A program made the translations under genes and the position numbers. Of a DNA stretch of 64,000 nucleotides, positions 35,468 to 44,703 are shown piece after piece. Position 1 is the stretch's first letter. Each line of letters begins with the position of its first letter. Source of the DNA: UBA12474 sp964549625 (GTDB lineage Bacteria; Babelota; Babeliae; Babelales; Babelaceae). A model generated the notes under the pieces. It ran no database searches. It had not been told where the DNA came from and saw only the letters and a program-made list of their open reading frames with translations. Where the stretch lies: contig CAZJVA010000002.1 in the NCBI GenBank assembly GCA_964549625.1, positions 1 through 64,000 of the forward strand, written 5' to 3'.

Positions 35468-36818
35468 TACCATTGTTGCCCAAGCAACGCCCGTTGGACC
35501 TGGCGCAATTGCGCTAATACGCTTATCAGGAAAAGATGCAATATCTATAGCAGAAAACGCATCACAGCTTTTAGGCGGTATTGTGCTGTCACAAAAAAAA
35601 TCGCATACAATATCCTATGGGGCTATTGTTGACTCGGTCGGCCAAAAAATTGACCAAGTCCTATTCTTGTTAATGCGCGCCCCTAACAGCTTTACCGGCG
35701 AAGATGTTGTCGAAATAACCTGTCATAATAACCAGCTCATTATTCATGCCATCATTACACGCTGTATCGAGCTAGGTGCGCAACCAGCAGAACGGGGCGA
35801 ATTTACTCGACGCGCAGTAGAACACGGCAAAATCTCTCTCTTGCAAGCAGAAGCTATTCAAGAATTAATTAGCTCACAAAGCACCTCATCTATACAAAAA
35901 TCTCTTGCACAGCTCGAGGGCAGTCTTTCCGCATGGATTGAAAAACTTGAAAAGAATCTCCTTAATGCACGCGCCTTATGCGAAGCCAGTTTTGAGTTTT
36001 TGGAAGAAGAATACGACCCAGAAAGCGATTTACAAGAGTTATTAGCCGAAACACGTTTTCTCCTGCTAGAAGCACATGAGCAGTTTAGCGCTCAAAAACA
36101 ACTAAAAGAAGGCATCAGAATAGCGCTGATTGGAGCAACAAACGCCGGCAAATCTTCACTATTAAACGCGCTCTGCAAACAAGATAGAGCTATTGTAACT
36201 CCAATAGCAGGAACAACGCGCGACACCATAGAAACCACGCTATATAAAAATGGCATAGCCTGGACCCTCGTCGATACCGCCGGACTACGCAACACTCAAG
36301 ATCCTATCGAAGCAGCAGGCATCCAAAGAACCTACAAGGAAGCACAAAAAGCCGATATTATTCTTTTGCTGGTTGATGGTACCTCTAAAACCACAACAAA
36401 TGAACTGAGCGAATATCAAAGCTTCTTAAAAGAACATCAAGGAAAGTGTATTATCCTGCAAACTAAGGCCGACCTACAAAAAAACAAGGTCAGCGCGTTA
36501 CCAATAGATCTCTTTGTTTCGAGCAATCAAAATCTGGGCCTTGCCGAACTTGAAAGTAAGATAACAGAACATTTGCAAAACCTGCTGGGGCAAACTGAGC
36601 TACCCTTTACACTCAATCAAAGGCACATGCACGTTCTTACACAAATCCAACAAATTGTGGAAGATGTACAAGGCGATCTCTGCGCAGCACAACCCAGCTA
36701 TGAACTCATTTCTCTCAAGCTTCAAGATGCTATAAAAGCATGCGTACAGATGTCGGGTAAAGAATATACAGCCGCACTACTAGATACGGTATTTTCACAG
36801 TTTTGCGTTGGCAAATAA
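35457..36818 (+). CDS. mnmE: tRNA uridine-5-carboxymethylaminomethyl GTPase
   Basis: This encodes 453 residues, the standard length. With MnmG it installs the (carboxymethyl)aminomethyl group at C5 of wobble uridine. Seen: formyl-THF-binding N-domain ('IVAQATPVGPGAIALIRLSG', 'APNSFTGEDVVEITCH'), helical domain, inserted G domain (Walker A 'GATNAGKSSLLNAL', switch 'TPIAGTTRDTIE', 'DTAG', 'QTKADL' for NKxD) and the C-terminal 'FCVGK' (usual FCIGK). Start 35457 lies inside the jag end. mnmG is not in the window. Confidence 0.97.
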   Translation: MQNNTIVAQATPVGPGAIALIRLSGKDAISIAENASQLLGGIVLSQKKSHTISYGAIVDSVGQKIDQVLFLLMRAPNSFTGEDVVEITCHNNQLIIHAIITRCIELGAQPAERGEFTRRAVEHGKISLLQAEAIQELISSQSTSSIQKSLAQLEGSLSAWIEKLEKNLLNARALCEASFEFLEEEYDPESDLQELLAETRFLLLEAHEQFSAQKQLKEGIRIALIGATNAGKSSLLNALCKQDRAIVTPIAGTTRDTIETTLYKNGIAWTLVDTAGLRNTQDPIEAAGIQRTYKEAQKADIILLLVDGTSKTTTNELSEYQSFLKEHQGKCIILQTKADLQKNKVSALPIDLFVSSNQNLGLAELESKITEHLQNLLGQTELPFTLNQRHMHVLTQIQQIVEDVQGDLCAAQPSYELISLKLQDAIKACVQMSGKEYTAALLDTVFSQFCVGK

Positions 36819-36820
36819 AA

Positions 36821-36855
36821 AACCGGTGTACTCGTAAAACACGAGTACACCGGTT
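36821..36855. terminator. Hairpin terminator after mnmE
   Basis: Perfect 15-bp arms (36821-36835, 36841-36855) with a 5-base loop, between mnmE (+) and the Pal-like gene (-). Confidence 0.8.
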
Positions 36856-36875
36856 CAAAATTATTTTGAAAAACG

Positions 36876-37559
36876 CTATTGCTCAATCAAGGGATAAATC
36901 TCTACACGACGATTTGGCGCTTGTTGTTTTTCCCCGTCTTCCATAACAATCGGCATTTCGTTTCCTCGCCCCACAACTTTGATTTGTGCTTCTGGAATAC
37001 CGGCGTCGATAAGGCGAGCAGCAACTATGCGCGCACGTTTTTCAGAAAGCATCATGTTATAAGCGGGAGATCCACCGTATCGACATGCATGTCCTTCAAC
37101 CACTACGGCGGTACCACTAGTAATTAAAGTTTTTACCGCCTTAATATTGTCTTCCAACTTTTGTTGCTCACTTGGCCGAACACGGTATCTATTCAAATCA
37201 AAATAGATATTGTGTAAGCCATGTTTTGCCTGCTCAACGCGACGACTTGCCCAAATGCGGTCCGCAAGCGCTTCTTGTTCGTTGGCCACCTCTTCAAACA
37301 ACCCATCACCCGCAACTAGTGGCTCAGCCGAAAGATCGTCTTTTAAAACATCCCCTTTGGTTTCTACCTCTTCTACAAAGTCTAACTCACCCAATGATTC
37401 ATCCAAAAAGAGCGAACCTTTGGCGATAACCGTCTCGCCTTGTTCGGTAGTAATTTGAACCTCTTCAGATAAGACATGAGCTTTTTTAGGCGTACGTTTG
37501 CGACATGCAGGAACTCCCAAAACCGCTAGCATTGACAGCGCCAAGAATATACGTTTCAT
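36876..37559 (-). CDS. Pal-like OmpA-family peptidoglycan-associated lipoprotein
   Basis: This encodes 227 residues. AAAGGAG precedes the ATG. A lipoprotein signal (MKRIFLALSMLAVLGVPAC, lipobox V-P-A-C) is followed by an acidic linker of about 90 residues and a C-terminal OmpA domain: 'IYFDLNRYRVRPSEQQKLE', 'VVVEGHACRYGG', 'YNMMLSEKRARIVAARL', 'VVGRGNEMP', 'NRRVEI'. It would tether the outer membrane to peptidoglycan as Pal of the Tol-Pal system. The linker is longer than in E. coli Pal. tol genes are not seen here. Confidence 0.88.
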   Translation of the reverse strand: MKRIFLALSMLAVLGVPACRKRTPKKAHVLSEEVQITTEQGETVIAKGSLFLDESLGELDFVEEVETKGDVLKDDLSAEPLVAGDGLFEEVANEQEALADRIWASRRVEQAKHGLHNIYFDLNRYRVRPSEQQKLEDNIKAVKTLITSGTAVVVEGHACRYGGSPAYNMMLSEKRARIVAARLIDAGIPEAQIKVVGRGNEMPIVMEDGEKQQAPNRRVEIYPLIEQ

Positions 37560-37738
37560 GGCAAAACTCCTTTAATTTATTGATTTACCGCATATTGACC
37601 ACCTGCGCCAATTATAACGCAAGAAAAATTTTCCGCCTATAACAAGCAATATGTATTCTTTGCAACCCTTGCAGGAGAAAGATATCTTCTCTAATCTACA
37701 AAGCAAACAAGGGGGATTAAAAAGGAGAAAGATTGATA

Positions 37739-38224
37739 ATGCTACAGAAAAAAAACATGTCCGTCATCATAACCAGTGCTCTCTTTGCTTGCTGTAACAC
37801 GTTTTTTGCATCACAAGAAATATTGCAACCCCTGCAAAAAGAAAAATGTGCCAAAAAAAACCAGCAACAGATGATAATTTTAGCTCAAGACACTATTGGA
37901 AAACAAAACGATCTCATCCAAGCGCTCAAAATCGAAAATTTCTTATTGCGCGAATCCCTCAAAACAACAGCGAGGAAAAACACTTCCCTGCTGAGCCGAC
38001 TCTGCATCTTAACCAAGCAACTCAGCAAAAAAGAAAACCTTCTCGAAGAAAAAGAACAGCGCATTAAGCACGATAAAGAATTTTGGAACCTGATGCTTCA
38101 ACAGATCGCTTTTCATTTAAGCATGATAGACAGCAACTTTCAAAAACATGAAGCTTTAAACAAGCATAACAAAGAGCTCGAACTAATCTTCAAACAACAA
38201 AATAACGAGCCCACAGATCCTTAA
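37739..38224 (+). CDS. Small exported coiled-coil protein
   Basis: This encodes 161 residues from ATG 37739. A TTG at 37733 sits at better distance (5 bases) from AAGGAG and could be the real start, adding two residues. The signal segment is VIITSALFACCNTFFAS. The rest is a long coiled coil, Lys/Gln/Leu-rich ('LCILTKQLSKKENLLEEKEQ'). No family recognised. Its TAA overlaps the convergent ankyrin gene stop in TTAA. Confidence 0.65.
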   Translation: MLQKKNMSVIITSALFACCNTFFASQEILQPLQKEKCAKKNQQQMIILAQDTIGKQNDLIQALKIENFLLRESLKTTARKNTSLLSRLCILTKQLSKKENLLEEKEQRIKHDKEFWNLMLQQIAFHLSMIDSNFQKHEALNKHNKELELIFKQQNNEPTDP

Positions 38225-40287
38225 AGCTCAAATACATGGCCATCAAAAAGCGTACCATCCAGAAGCGTTGTCTCTTTTGAAAAATGCGCCAAAGATTTTG
38301 CAGCCGCAAGAGAAGGTGGTTTTTTCCGTTCCTGTTCAAATTCATCATCAAAACTTGTGGTTGTAGGTGAAAACGTTGTTAGAGAGCCACAATGTTTAAT
38401 GGTGTTTTTTGGCGAAGAAAGCATAAATCTGCCCTGTAAAAAAGAGAAGAATTTTTTACGATTAAGAAGTCCAAATTCCTCCAATAACTCTTCAACTGAC
38501 TTTTTGTTGCTCGCTTCACTTTTGAGCAATTTATCGAACAATTTACGCAAACCCCGCTTTTGCAAAAAACTTGTTATCAAAAGAAAAGGACTCTCATCTT
38601 CGTGCAATAGCGCATGTTGAAAAGCTGAGTAATGTACAGGCATCCCAGAAGACTTGTCTTTCTGATTCAAAACGGCAGATAAAGAATTTTCCTTGTACGC
38701 ATACGCCAACAAAGCCTGTAACGCCGCAAAATACTGCTCTTCAATTGATAAAATTAACGGAGAAAAACCGTTTTCATCATATGAAAAAAGTAATTTATTT
38801 TTTCCATTATTTACCTTTCGGGTAGTTTGCAATAAAAAGCTAACAAGTTTTTCATTATCCAATCGACAGGCTTTATGCAAAGCACCTTCCTTAAGAGCGG
38901 TCGCAGCGAGAACCTTCTTAAACTGAGGTGCGTAATGGCTTGCTAACTTTTTTAAAAGTTCCAGATTAGCACCCTCAACAAGATGGTTAATTGGCGTTTT
39001 TCCGTCGGGCCCAGGAGACTTAAGTAGATTAAAGAGGATATTCAACTTTTTTTGTTCCACCAAAAGCGGTACTAAGGAGCTAAAAAATTCATTCGCTTGT
39101 TTTTGAGCCGCAAGATGAAGAACCGTCCCTTCCGTCTCGCTCCCCTGCAAAATCAATTCATCTATAAAGCTTTTACCAATAAGAAGAATCGCCAATACCA
39201 ATCCTTTAAAATCTCCCTCCAGAGCTTGGTATAGCGCGGTCTTCCCTGCCGCATCAGGCGTTAACAAAAGGGTTTTTGCATATAAAAGATCTTTGTTTTC
39301 AGGCTTTAAGGTAAGCAAAAAAGAAATGAGTGAGTTAGCAAGCCCGTATTTTAACAAGACTGAAAACACTTGTTCCCTGCTATCTTTGGATAGGACTGTT
39401 AAAACTTGAACGGTATAGGGCAAAATAACCGAAAATAATCGTTTCAAATAAACCTTTAACAATTTTTCTTTATTATTAAGGCCAATATAGTTTATCAGAG
39501 CTTGAGAAAGTTCCTGATGAGATAAAAAAGACTGAAGCCAAACCAAAGAAACAGTCTCCTCCAAGCTAGCTCGCAAAAAAGCAAATCGACGGTCTAGTGT
39601 AATCAATCGATCAAGGCCAACACCTATTAGCTCACCAAAAGAAAGCAATTTGTCCGCCAAAAGCCGCGCCACTGTTTTTTGGCTTTTGCTACTTTTTATC
39701 AATAACAATTTTTCTAATTCAACGGCTCCAAAACGCTTATCCTCCAAAACCTGCCGCAAAACTTCTTCAACAAAGAGTATCGGATATCGCTCTACCAATA
39801 GAACGATCAAAGGATCCGGCTCACCAAGATCATGATCTGCTAAAACTTTAACTAAAGGTACTTTGGGATTCTGAAAAATATCACGCAAAAACTTCTGGGA
39901 ACAACCATCCGAACATGAGTTCAAAGCAAATCGCTGAAGCGGCAAAAAGCCGTTTTCATCAGGCAATGTAAAAACAAACCCTACTTGAGCTGCAGTTGTC
40001 TCTTTCAAAAATAAAAGCATTTCCTGATGAGCTTTTTCTATCTTTTTCTCTTCCGCTGCTGTTCTTTCGTTTGGCACATCCAAGATCATTTTTCGTTGCT
40101 GCCACCAACCCCACCCAGTTATCGTTCCTGTGCCCGCCTCCATACGCTTTTTATGCGCTTGATAGCCCTCATCAGTAAACACAAAATCCTTAGTTTTTTT
40201 TGGCATCTCATTCCCGCCCCCTGCTCCATAACAAAGAAACGAGAAAAACAATGCTCCAAAAGCACTAGAAAAGAAAGCATTACGCAT
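38221..40287 (-). CDS. Exported ankyrin-repeat protein
   Basis: This encodes 688 residues. GGAGG lies 4 bases before ATG 40287. Signal peptide MRNAFFSSAFGALFFSFLCYGAG. Residues 340-560 hold about five degenerate ankyrin repeats: 'AGKTALYQALEGD', 'EGTVLHLAAQKQANEFFSSL', 'DGKTPINHLVEGANLELLKKL', 'EGALHKACRLDNEKLVSFLL', 'NGFSPLILSIEEQYFAALQALL'. Ankyrin proteins mediate protein binding and are frequent effectors in intracellular bacteria. Export supports an envelope or host-interaction role, which is inference. Confidence 0.8.
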   Translation of the reverse strand: MRNAFFSSAFGALFFSFLCYGAGGGNEMPKKTKDFVFTDEGYQAHKKRMEAGTGTITGWGWWQQRKMILDVPNERTAAEEKKIEKAHQEMLLFLKETTAAQVGFVFTLPDENGFLPLQRFALNSCSDGCSQKFLRDIFQNPKVPLVKVLADHDLGEPDPLIVLLVERYPILFVEEVLRQVLEDKRFGAVELEKLLLIKSSKSQKTVARLLADKLLSFGELIGVGLDRLITLDRRFAFLRASLEETVSLVWLQSFLSHQELSQALINYIGLNNKEKLLKVYLKRLFSVILPYTVQVLTVLSKDSREQVFSVLLKYGLANSLISFLLTLKPENKDLLYAKTLLLTPDAAGKTALYQALEGDFKGLVLAILLIGKSFIDELILQGSETEGTVLHLAAQKQANEFFSSLVPLLVEQKKLNILFNLLKSPGPDGKTPINHLVEGANLELLKKLASHYAPQFKKVLAATALKEGALHKACRLDNEKLVSFLLQTTRKVNNGKNKLLFSYDENGFSPLILSIEEQYFAALQALLAYAYKENSLSAVLNQKDKSSGMPVHYSAFQHALLHEDESPFLLITSFLQKRGLRKLFDKLLKSEASNKKSVEELLEEFGLLNRKKFFSFLQGRFMLSSPKNTIKHCGSLTTFSPTTTSFDDEFEQERKKPPSLAAAKSLAHFSKETTLLDGTLFDGHVFEL

Positions 40288-40440
40288 GGGCACCTCCACT
40301 ACTTAATCTTTTTTTGTTCACCCTATAAAAAAAGAATCCTAAATAGCAATAATTATAAACAATTGAGATCTGGTAAAAGAATAAGAACTCGTGGTACTGT
40401 AGAGCAAACAAAAGCCTCACGGCCTAAAAAGGAGTACAAG

Positions 40441-41130
40441 ATGAAGTACTTTGCCTGCCTTTTTTATATTTTGACAAGTATCGGCCCTTTCCTTAGCCTT
40501 CCTCTAACAGCATCCTACTTTAGAGATGACCTGGAAAAGACATGGAACATAAAAAGCAGCAAAGATATACTTGAGGGAAATCTCAATCAATTTTATTTGA
40601 GGCTTTCTACAAAATCTTCATTTAAAAAAATCGCTCTCGAAATATATGATGCATCTAAACCGCTTATCGAATACCAACTTCCTTCACCTTTTGCACCGGC
40701 TAAGGAACTTATTAACGCAACACACCAACTCGCCAAAAAAACTCAGTCTCTCAACAACACATTATTTAAAATACTGGAAACAGATAATAAACAATTAGAT
40801 TACATAGACCGATTTTATCTACTTTTAATCACAGCCCAAGCACTTCGCACAACTATACAAAAACCGCATAGGCCCAAAACATGGAAAAATCTTGCACAAA
40901 AAACACTTGATCTGGAAAATAACGCAAAAAATCTAGCTCCCTATTTTGAAGAGTCAGAACCTGCCTACAAGGTCCTTAAATTTCTGCAAGAAAAACAACT
41001 CTTAACAAGAATCAAAGAGCAAGAAAAAAACCCCTCCATGCTTATATTTGACCTAAAAGAAACCCTTCAAAATGCAAGCGAAATCGCAAAAAGCAGCTTC
41101 TTTTCCCTTGCTAGAAAAATTAATCCATGA
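40441..41130 (+). CDS. Exported helical protein of unknown function
   Basis: This encodes 229 residues. The start at 40441 is preceded by AAGGAG; the same frame runs open upstream but without a start signal. The signal peptide is MKYFACLFYILTSIGPFLSLPLTA. The mature part is helical, Lys/Leu/Asn-rich, with no known motif. Followed by a 480-base gene-poor region holding repeats. Confidence 0.68.
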   Translation: MKYFACLFYILTSIGPFLSLPLTASYFRDDLEKTWNIKSSKDILEGNLNQFYLRLSTKSSFKKIALEIYDASKPLIEYQLPSPFAPAKELINATHQLAKKTQSLNNTLFKILETDNKQLDYIDRFYLLLITAQALRTTIQKPHRPKTWKNLAQKTLDLENNAKNLAPYFEESEPAYKVLKFLQEKQLLTRIKEQEKNPSMLIFDLKETLQNASEIAKSSFFSLARKINP

Positions 41131-41175
41131 AGAGCTGTTAATGATTTGTTAGAGACTAACAAAGTAAAGCATTGC

Positions 41176-41233
41176 GCTGGATTGCAATGCAACTACGTTG
41201 TCGCGCTTCACGCTGTTTCGCTCGCAATGACGG
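41176..41233. repeat. REP-like repeat, copy A
   Basis: 58 bases ending in CTCGCAATGACGG. By hand count about 44 of 58 positions match copy B at 41282-41339 without gaps. The end resembles the GTCATTGCGAG family of dispersed palindromic repeats found in many bacteria. Confidence 0.65.
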
Positions 41234-41281
41234 TGGGGCAGGCGTTGTCAGTGTGTAGAATCGTCGAAAATGTGCCGTTGT

Positions 41282-41339
41282 ACTGGGTTGCTATGCAACG
41301 ATGTTGTCGCGCTGCGCATTGCTCTGTTTGCAATGACGG
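41282..41339. repeat. REP-like repeat, copy B
   Basis: Partner of copy A. The shared core is GTTGTCGCGCT, and both copies end in GCAATGACGG. Confidence 0.65.
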
Positions 41340-41351
41340 GAGAAGCACCAG

Positions 41352-41402
41352 TCTCGTCATCACGAGGAGGGCCTAAAGGGGACCCACGTGGTGATCCAGG
41401 GC
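41352..41402. repeat. Palindromic element near the REP-like repeats
   Basis: Contains CTCGT-CATC-ACGAG and the self-complementary CCACGTGG, with outer ATCAC/GTGAT arms. It could fold into a stem. It resembles CGTCATCACGAGG-type intergenic repeats. Confidence 0.45.
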
Positions 41403-41587
41403 AAATTCAGGCATCAAATACCCTCAAAAAACAAAAAACGTTTTTACGAAAGCTTTTACAATACACCCTTGAGATTTACCGCATCACGAGTCCAAACTAT
41501 CCCTAAGTACACAAATTTACCTTCGACTAAAGAGTTTTTTAATATTTCAAATTTTCATTTGCAAACTAACTCTTTTTCGAAAAATTA

Positions 41588-41596
41588 TGATATACT
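41588..41596 (+). promoter_or_regulatory. Extended -10 promoter of rng
   Basis: TGA-TATACT at 41588-41596, 17 bases before the ATG at 41613. No convincing -35. A start near 41603 would give a very short leader. Confidence 0.4.
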
Positions 41597-41612
41597 GGGC
41601 ACGAGGTGACAT

Positions 41613-43178
41613 ATGAAAAAATTTTTAATTAACACAACTCCCTGGGAAACGCGCATAGCTATTACCGAGCGCAACCAGCTGGAAAATATATATTTCGATG
41701 CGATACCAAACAACCGCCTTGAGCGGAGCTTTTTCCGTGGTACCGTAACCAAAATCCTGCCAGGCATCCAAACAGCCTTTGTTGAGATCGGCCAAGAAAA
41801 ATCAGGATTTTTACACATTTCAGAGATCGATCGCGAGCTTGCAATAACGCGAATGTCGGACTTAACCGATGATCAAGACGATTCATTCGAAACAGATGAA
41901 TGCGCTCTTCCGGCACAAGCGCCGCAACCTACGCGGCACGAAAAGCCTGACATGAACAAAATTCTCAAAGAAGGAGAATCTATTCTTGTCGAAGTAAGCA
42001 AAGAGCCTATTGGAGAAAAAGGTGCAAAGCTGACGACGTGCTTCACGCTGCCTGGACGCTTTGTCGTACTCATGCCCAATATCCCCCGTATTTGTATTTC
42101 AAAAAAAATTGGACAGGTTGAAGAACGCAATCGCCTACGCGAAATAATACAAAAAAACCTGCCCGAAGGCATGGGTGCCATAATAAGAACTACCGCTGAA
42201 GATGCACTCGAAAAAGAAGTTGTTCGCGACCTAAACGGGCTCATCAAAATATGGGAAAACATCCAAAAGCGTTTTAACACCACTACCAAAACCGAAAAAG
42301 TTCACGAAGATCTAGACTTAGTACTGCAAATTATCCGGGATAATCTTGACGAATCCGTAGAATCAATCGTTTGCGATTCAAAAGAAGTTGAAGCGAATAT
42401 TTATCGATTCATCAAAGAGCACGCACCAGAACATCTCCACAAAATAAAGCGTTACGAAGAGTCCATGCCGCTCTTTGAGCGCTACCAAATTGAAACACAG
42501 ATAGAACAGGCGCTACAAAGCAAAGTACATCTAAAATCAGGCGGCTCTATTGTTATAGAATCCACTGAAGCCATGAATGTTATTGATGTTAACACAAGCC
42601 GCTTCACGGGAACCTCTTCGAGCCTAGAAGAAACAATATTCAAAACAAACCTAGAAGCTGCTGAAGAAATTGTACGGCAACTACGCCTACGCAACGTCGG
42701 TGGATTAATCGTCATAGACTTTATTGATATGTCAAGTCATTCCAACCGACAAAAACTATTTAGGCACTTTGAAAAAATGCTTAAAGAGAAAGACAAGTTT
42801 CAATCTGTTGTCCTCCGCGTTTCAGAATTCGGCCTAGTACAAATGACTCGAAAACGCTCAGGAAAAACGCTTCAACAGCAATTAACAAGTAAGTGTAACT
42901 GCTGTGGTGGAACGGGGTTCACCAAATCACTTCAAAGCGAATCCTTTGCGATATTACATCGAATTCATGAAATGCTGGCTCGGGGCAAAATCTTGGGCAA
43001 CATAACTGTTGCTGTACACTCAGAAATTTTCGATTTTCTTATCAACAAACAGTACAATGCTATACTGACTTTGGAGCGGGAGTTCCAGTGCAAGATTACC
43101 CTAGCTGTTGCTGACACGGCCCGCCTCAACGTCTACAACATCTATCCGTCACGAGGAAGCTCAGAAAAAGGATCATAA
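41613..43178 (+). CDS. rng: Ribonuclease G/E family endoribonuclease
   Basis: This encodes 521 residues. GAGGTGA stands before the ATG. It cleaves single-stranded RNA in rRNA 5' processing and mRNA decay. Seen: N-terminal RNase-H-like/S1 region ('NIYFDAIPNNRLERSFFRGTVTKILPGIQTAFVEIGQEKSGFLH' pattern within residues 25-70), 5' sensor segment, catalytic Asp sites 'NVIDVNTSRF' and 'IVIDFIDM', and the Zn-link 'CNCCGGTG'. No RNase E scaffold tail. About 25 residues of acidic insertion lie inside the S1 domain (DDQDDSFETDE). Its stop overlaps the gatB start (TAATG). Confidence 0.95.
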   Translation: MKKFLINTTPWETRIAITERNQLENIYFDAIPNNRLERSFFRGTVTKILPGIQTAFVEIGQEKSGFLHISEIDRELAITRMSDLTDDQDDSFETDECALPAQAPQPTRHEKPDMNKILKEGESILVEVSKEPIGEKGAKLTTCFTLPGRFVVLMPNIPRICISKKIGQVEERNRLREIIQKNLPEGMGAIIRTTAEDALEKEVVRDLNGLIKIWENIQKRFNTTTKTEKVHEDLDLVLQIIRDNLDESVESIVCDSKEVEANIYRFIKEHAPEHLHKIKRYEESMPLFERYQIETQIEQALQSKVHLKSGGSIVIESTEAMNVIDVNTSRFTGTSSSLEETIFKTNLEAAEEIVRQLRLRNVGGLIVIDFIDMSSHSNRQKLFRHFEKMLKEKDKFQSVVLRVSEFGLVQMTRKRSGKTLQQQLTSKCNCCGGTGFTKSLQSESFAILHRIHEMLARGKILGNITVAVHSEIFDFLINKQYNAILTLEREFQCKITLAVADTARLNVYNIYPSRGSSEKGS

Positions 43179-44641
43179 TGACTACAAATACGTCGGTTCT
43201 TGACCGCTATCCAGACTATCAGGTTGATATAGGAATCGAAGTTCACGTGCAACTGAACACCAAGAGCAAGATTTTTTGCGCAAGCCAAAATGGCCCCGCA
43301 GAAGAAGCCAACGTTAACATTGACCCTGTATGCACTGGCTATCCAGGTAGCTTACCTGTCCTTAACAAGCAAGTGGTCCATGATGCGATCAAGACGGGTC
43401 TTGCAACCAACTGCACCATTAACCTTTGGAGTGAATTCGCACGAAAACACTACTTTTACCCAGACCTTCCCAAAGGATACCAGATTACCCAAGACCAACA
43501 CCCTATCTGCTCGGATGGATCAATTTCAATACTACTTGAAGACGGCTCAACCAAGAACATCCGACTTCAACGAATTCACATGGAAGAAGATGCCGGTAAA
43601 AACATTCATGCTCCACAAGCAGGCGTGAGCTTGGTCGATCTCAACCGCGCCGGATCACCACTTCTTGAAATTGTCAGCCACCCTGATATTAAAAGCACAC
43701 ACGAAGCACGTGCATATCTAAAAATGCTTCATAGCATCGTAACGTACATCGGTGTCTGCTCTGGGAACATGGAAGAAGGAGTTTTTCGCGCCGACACTAA
43801 TATCTCGGTTCGAAAAAAAGACGACCCAGAATTAGGTACCCGCTGTGAGCTAAAAAACATTAACTCATTTAAATTTATTTCTGATGCTATTGAATACGAA
43901 ATTGAACGCCAAATACTGCTTATTGAAAGTGGCCAAAAAATAACACGCGAAACACGCCTCTGGGACACCAAAGAACAAAAAACATTTAGCATGCGCAGCA
44001 AGGAAGATGCAGCCGATTATCGCTATGTAAAAGATCCAGATTTGCCTCCGGTATGCATAGACCCGTCATGGATAGATGCAGCTCAGGCGGCACTTCCTGA
44101 ACTACCTCTTGCTAAATTAAATCGACTACAAAAAGAATACCAACTGACAAGAGATGAAGCTGAAATCTTGGTAAACGATCCCAAAATAGCTGAGTATTTT
44201 GAAGCGGCATCTCGAGAACACCCAAGCAAGTCTCTCATCAACTGGATTTTGCGTGACCTACTTGGATACCTGAAGGACAAAAAAATTGCCTTGCAACAAT
44301 GCTTAGTAACGCCAAGCAAGCTCGCTAACCTTGTCAAACTTCTAGACATGGGGACAATCAATAGCCGAGGCGCTCAAGATATTTTCATCGCAATGGCAGA
44401 AAGCGGCAAAGAGCCCGAATTGCTCGTAAAAGAGCTTAACCTCACCCAACTTGACAACCCTGATGAATTGCGTGCTATTGTGCGTGATATTATCACGCAC
44501 AATCCGCAACAGGTAGCCGGATACAAAGCAGGGAAAACAAAACTTTGGGGATTTTTTGTAGGACAAGCTATGGCCAAAACCCAAGGACGGGCCAATCCTC
44601 AACTACTTAACAACCTCCTTGAAGAGCTGTTAAATAATTAA
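43178..44641 (+). CDS. gatB: Asp-tRNA(Asn)/Glu-tRNA(Gln) amidotransferase subunit B
   Basis: This encodes 487 residues. GatB is the kinase/transamidase subunit of GatCAB, which turns Glu-tRNA(Gln) into Gln-tRNA(Gln). Seen: 'DIGIEVHVQLNTKSKIFC', 'CTGYPGSLPVLN', 'RKHYFYPDLPKGYQITQ', 'LQRIHMEEDAGK', 'DLNRAGSPLLEIVS', 'ELKNINSFKF', and the C-terminal YqeY-like helical domain. The start codon shares its A with the rng TAA, indicating translational coupling. gatA and gatC are not in the window. Confidence 0.97.
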   Translation: MTTNTSVLDRYPDYQVDIGIEVHVQLNTKSKIFCASQNGPAEEANVNIDPVCTGYPGSLPVLNKQVVHDAIKTGLATNCTINLWSEFARKHYFYPDLPKGYQITQDQHPICSDGSISILLEDGSTKNIRLQRIHMEEDAGKNIHAPQAGVSLVDLNRAGSPLLEIVSHPDIKSTHEARAYLKMLHSIVTYIGVCSGNMEEGVFRADTNISVRKKDDPELGTRCELKNINSFKFISDAIEYEIERQILLIESGQKITRETRLWDTKEQKTFSMRSKEDAADYRYVKDPDLPPVCIDPSWIDAAQAALPELPLAKLNRLQKEYQLTRDEAEILVNDPKIAEYFEAASREHPSKSLINWILRDLLGYLKDKKIALQQCLVTPSKLANLVKLLDMGTINSRGAQDIFIAMAESGKEPELLVKELNLTQLDNPDELRAIVRDIITHNPQQVAGYKAGKTKLWGFFVGQAMAKTQGRANPQLLNNLLEELLNN

Positions 44642-44650
44642 ATAACAAAA

Positions 44651-44682
44651 AAGGCGGGGCGTTTATCAAAGCGCCCCGCCTT
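44651..44682 (-). terminator. GC-rich terminator between gatB and the TPR gene
   Basis: The 11-bp arms are 44651-44661 and 44672-44682. On the minus strand it is followed by TTTTTTTGTT, so it best fits the end of the TPR gene; it probably also ends gatB. Confidence 0.8.
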
Positions 44683-44703
44683 ACGACTTAACTGTATCAA
44701 CTC

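Larger units (their letters stand above)
41131..41612. other. Gene-poor region with REP-like repeats
   Basis: 482 bases with no supported gene. It contains two related 58-base copies (41176-41233 and 41282-41339), a palindromic element near 41352-41402, and at its right end the rng promoter and ribosome binding site. Confidence 0.7.

Noticed and set aside
40027..40440. Upstream extension of the exported protein starting at 40441
   Set aside because: It overlaps the 5' end of the ankyrin gene on the other strand and has no start signal. The AAGGAG and signal peptide fit the start at 40441.
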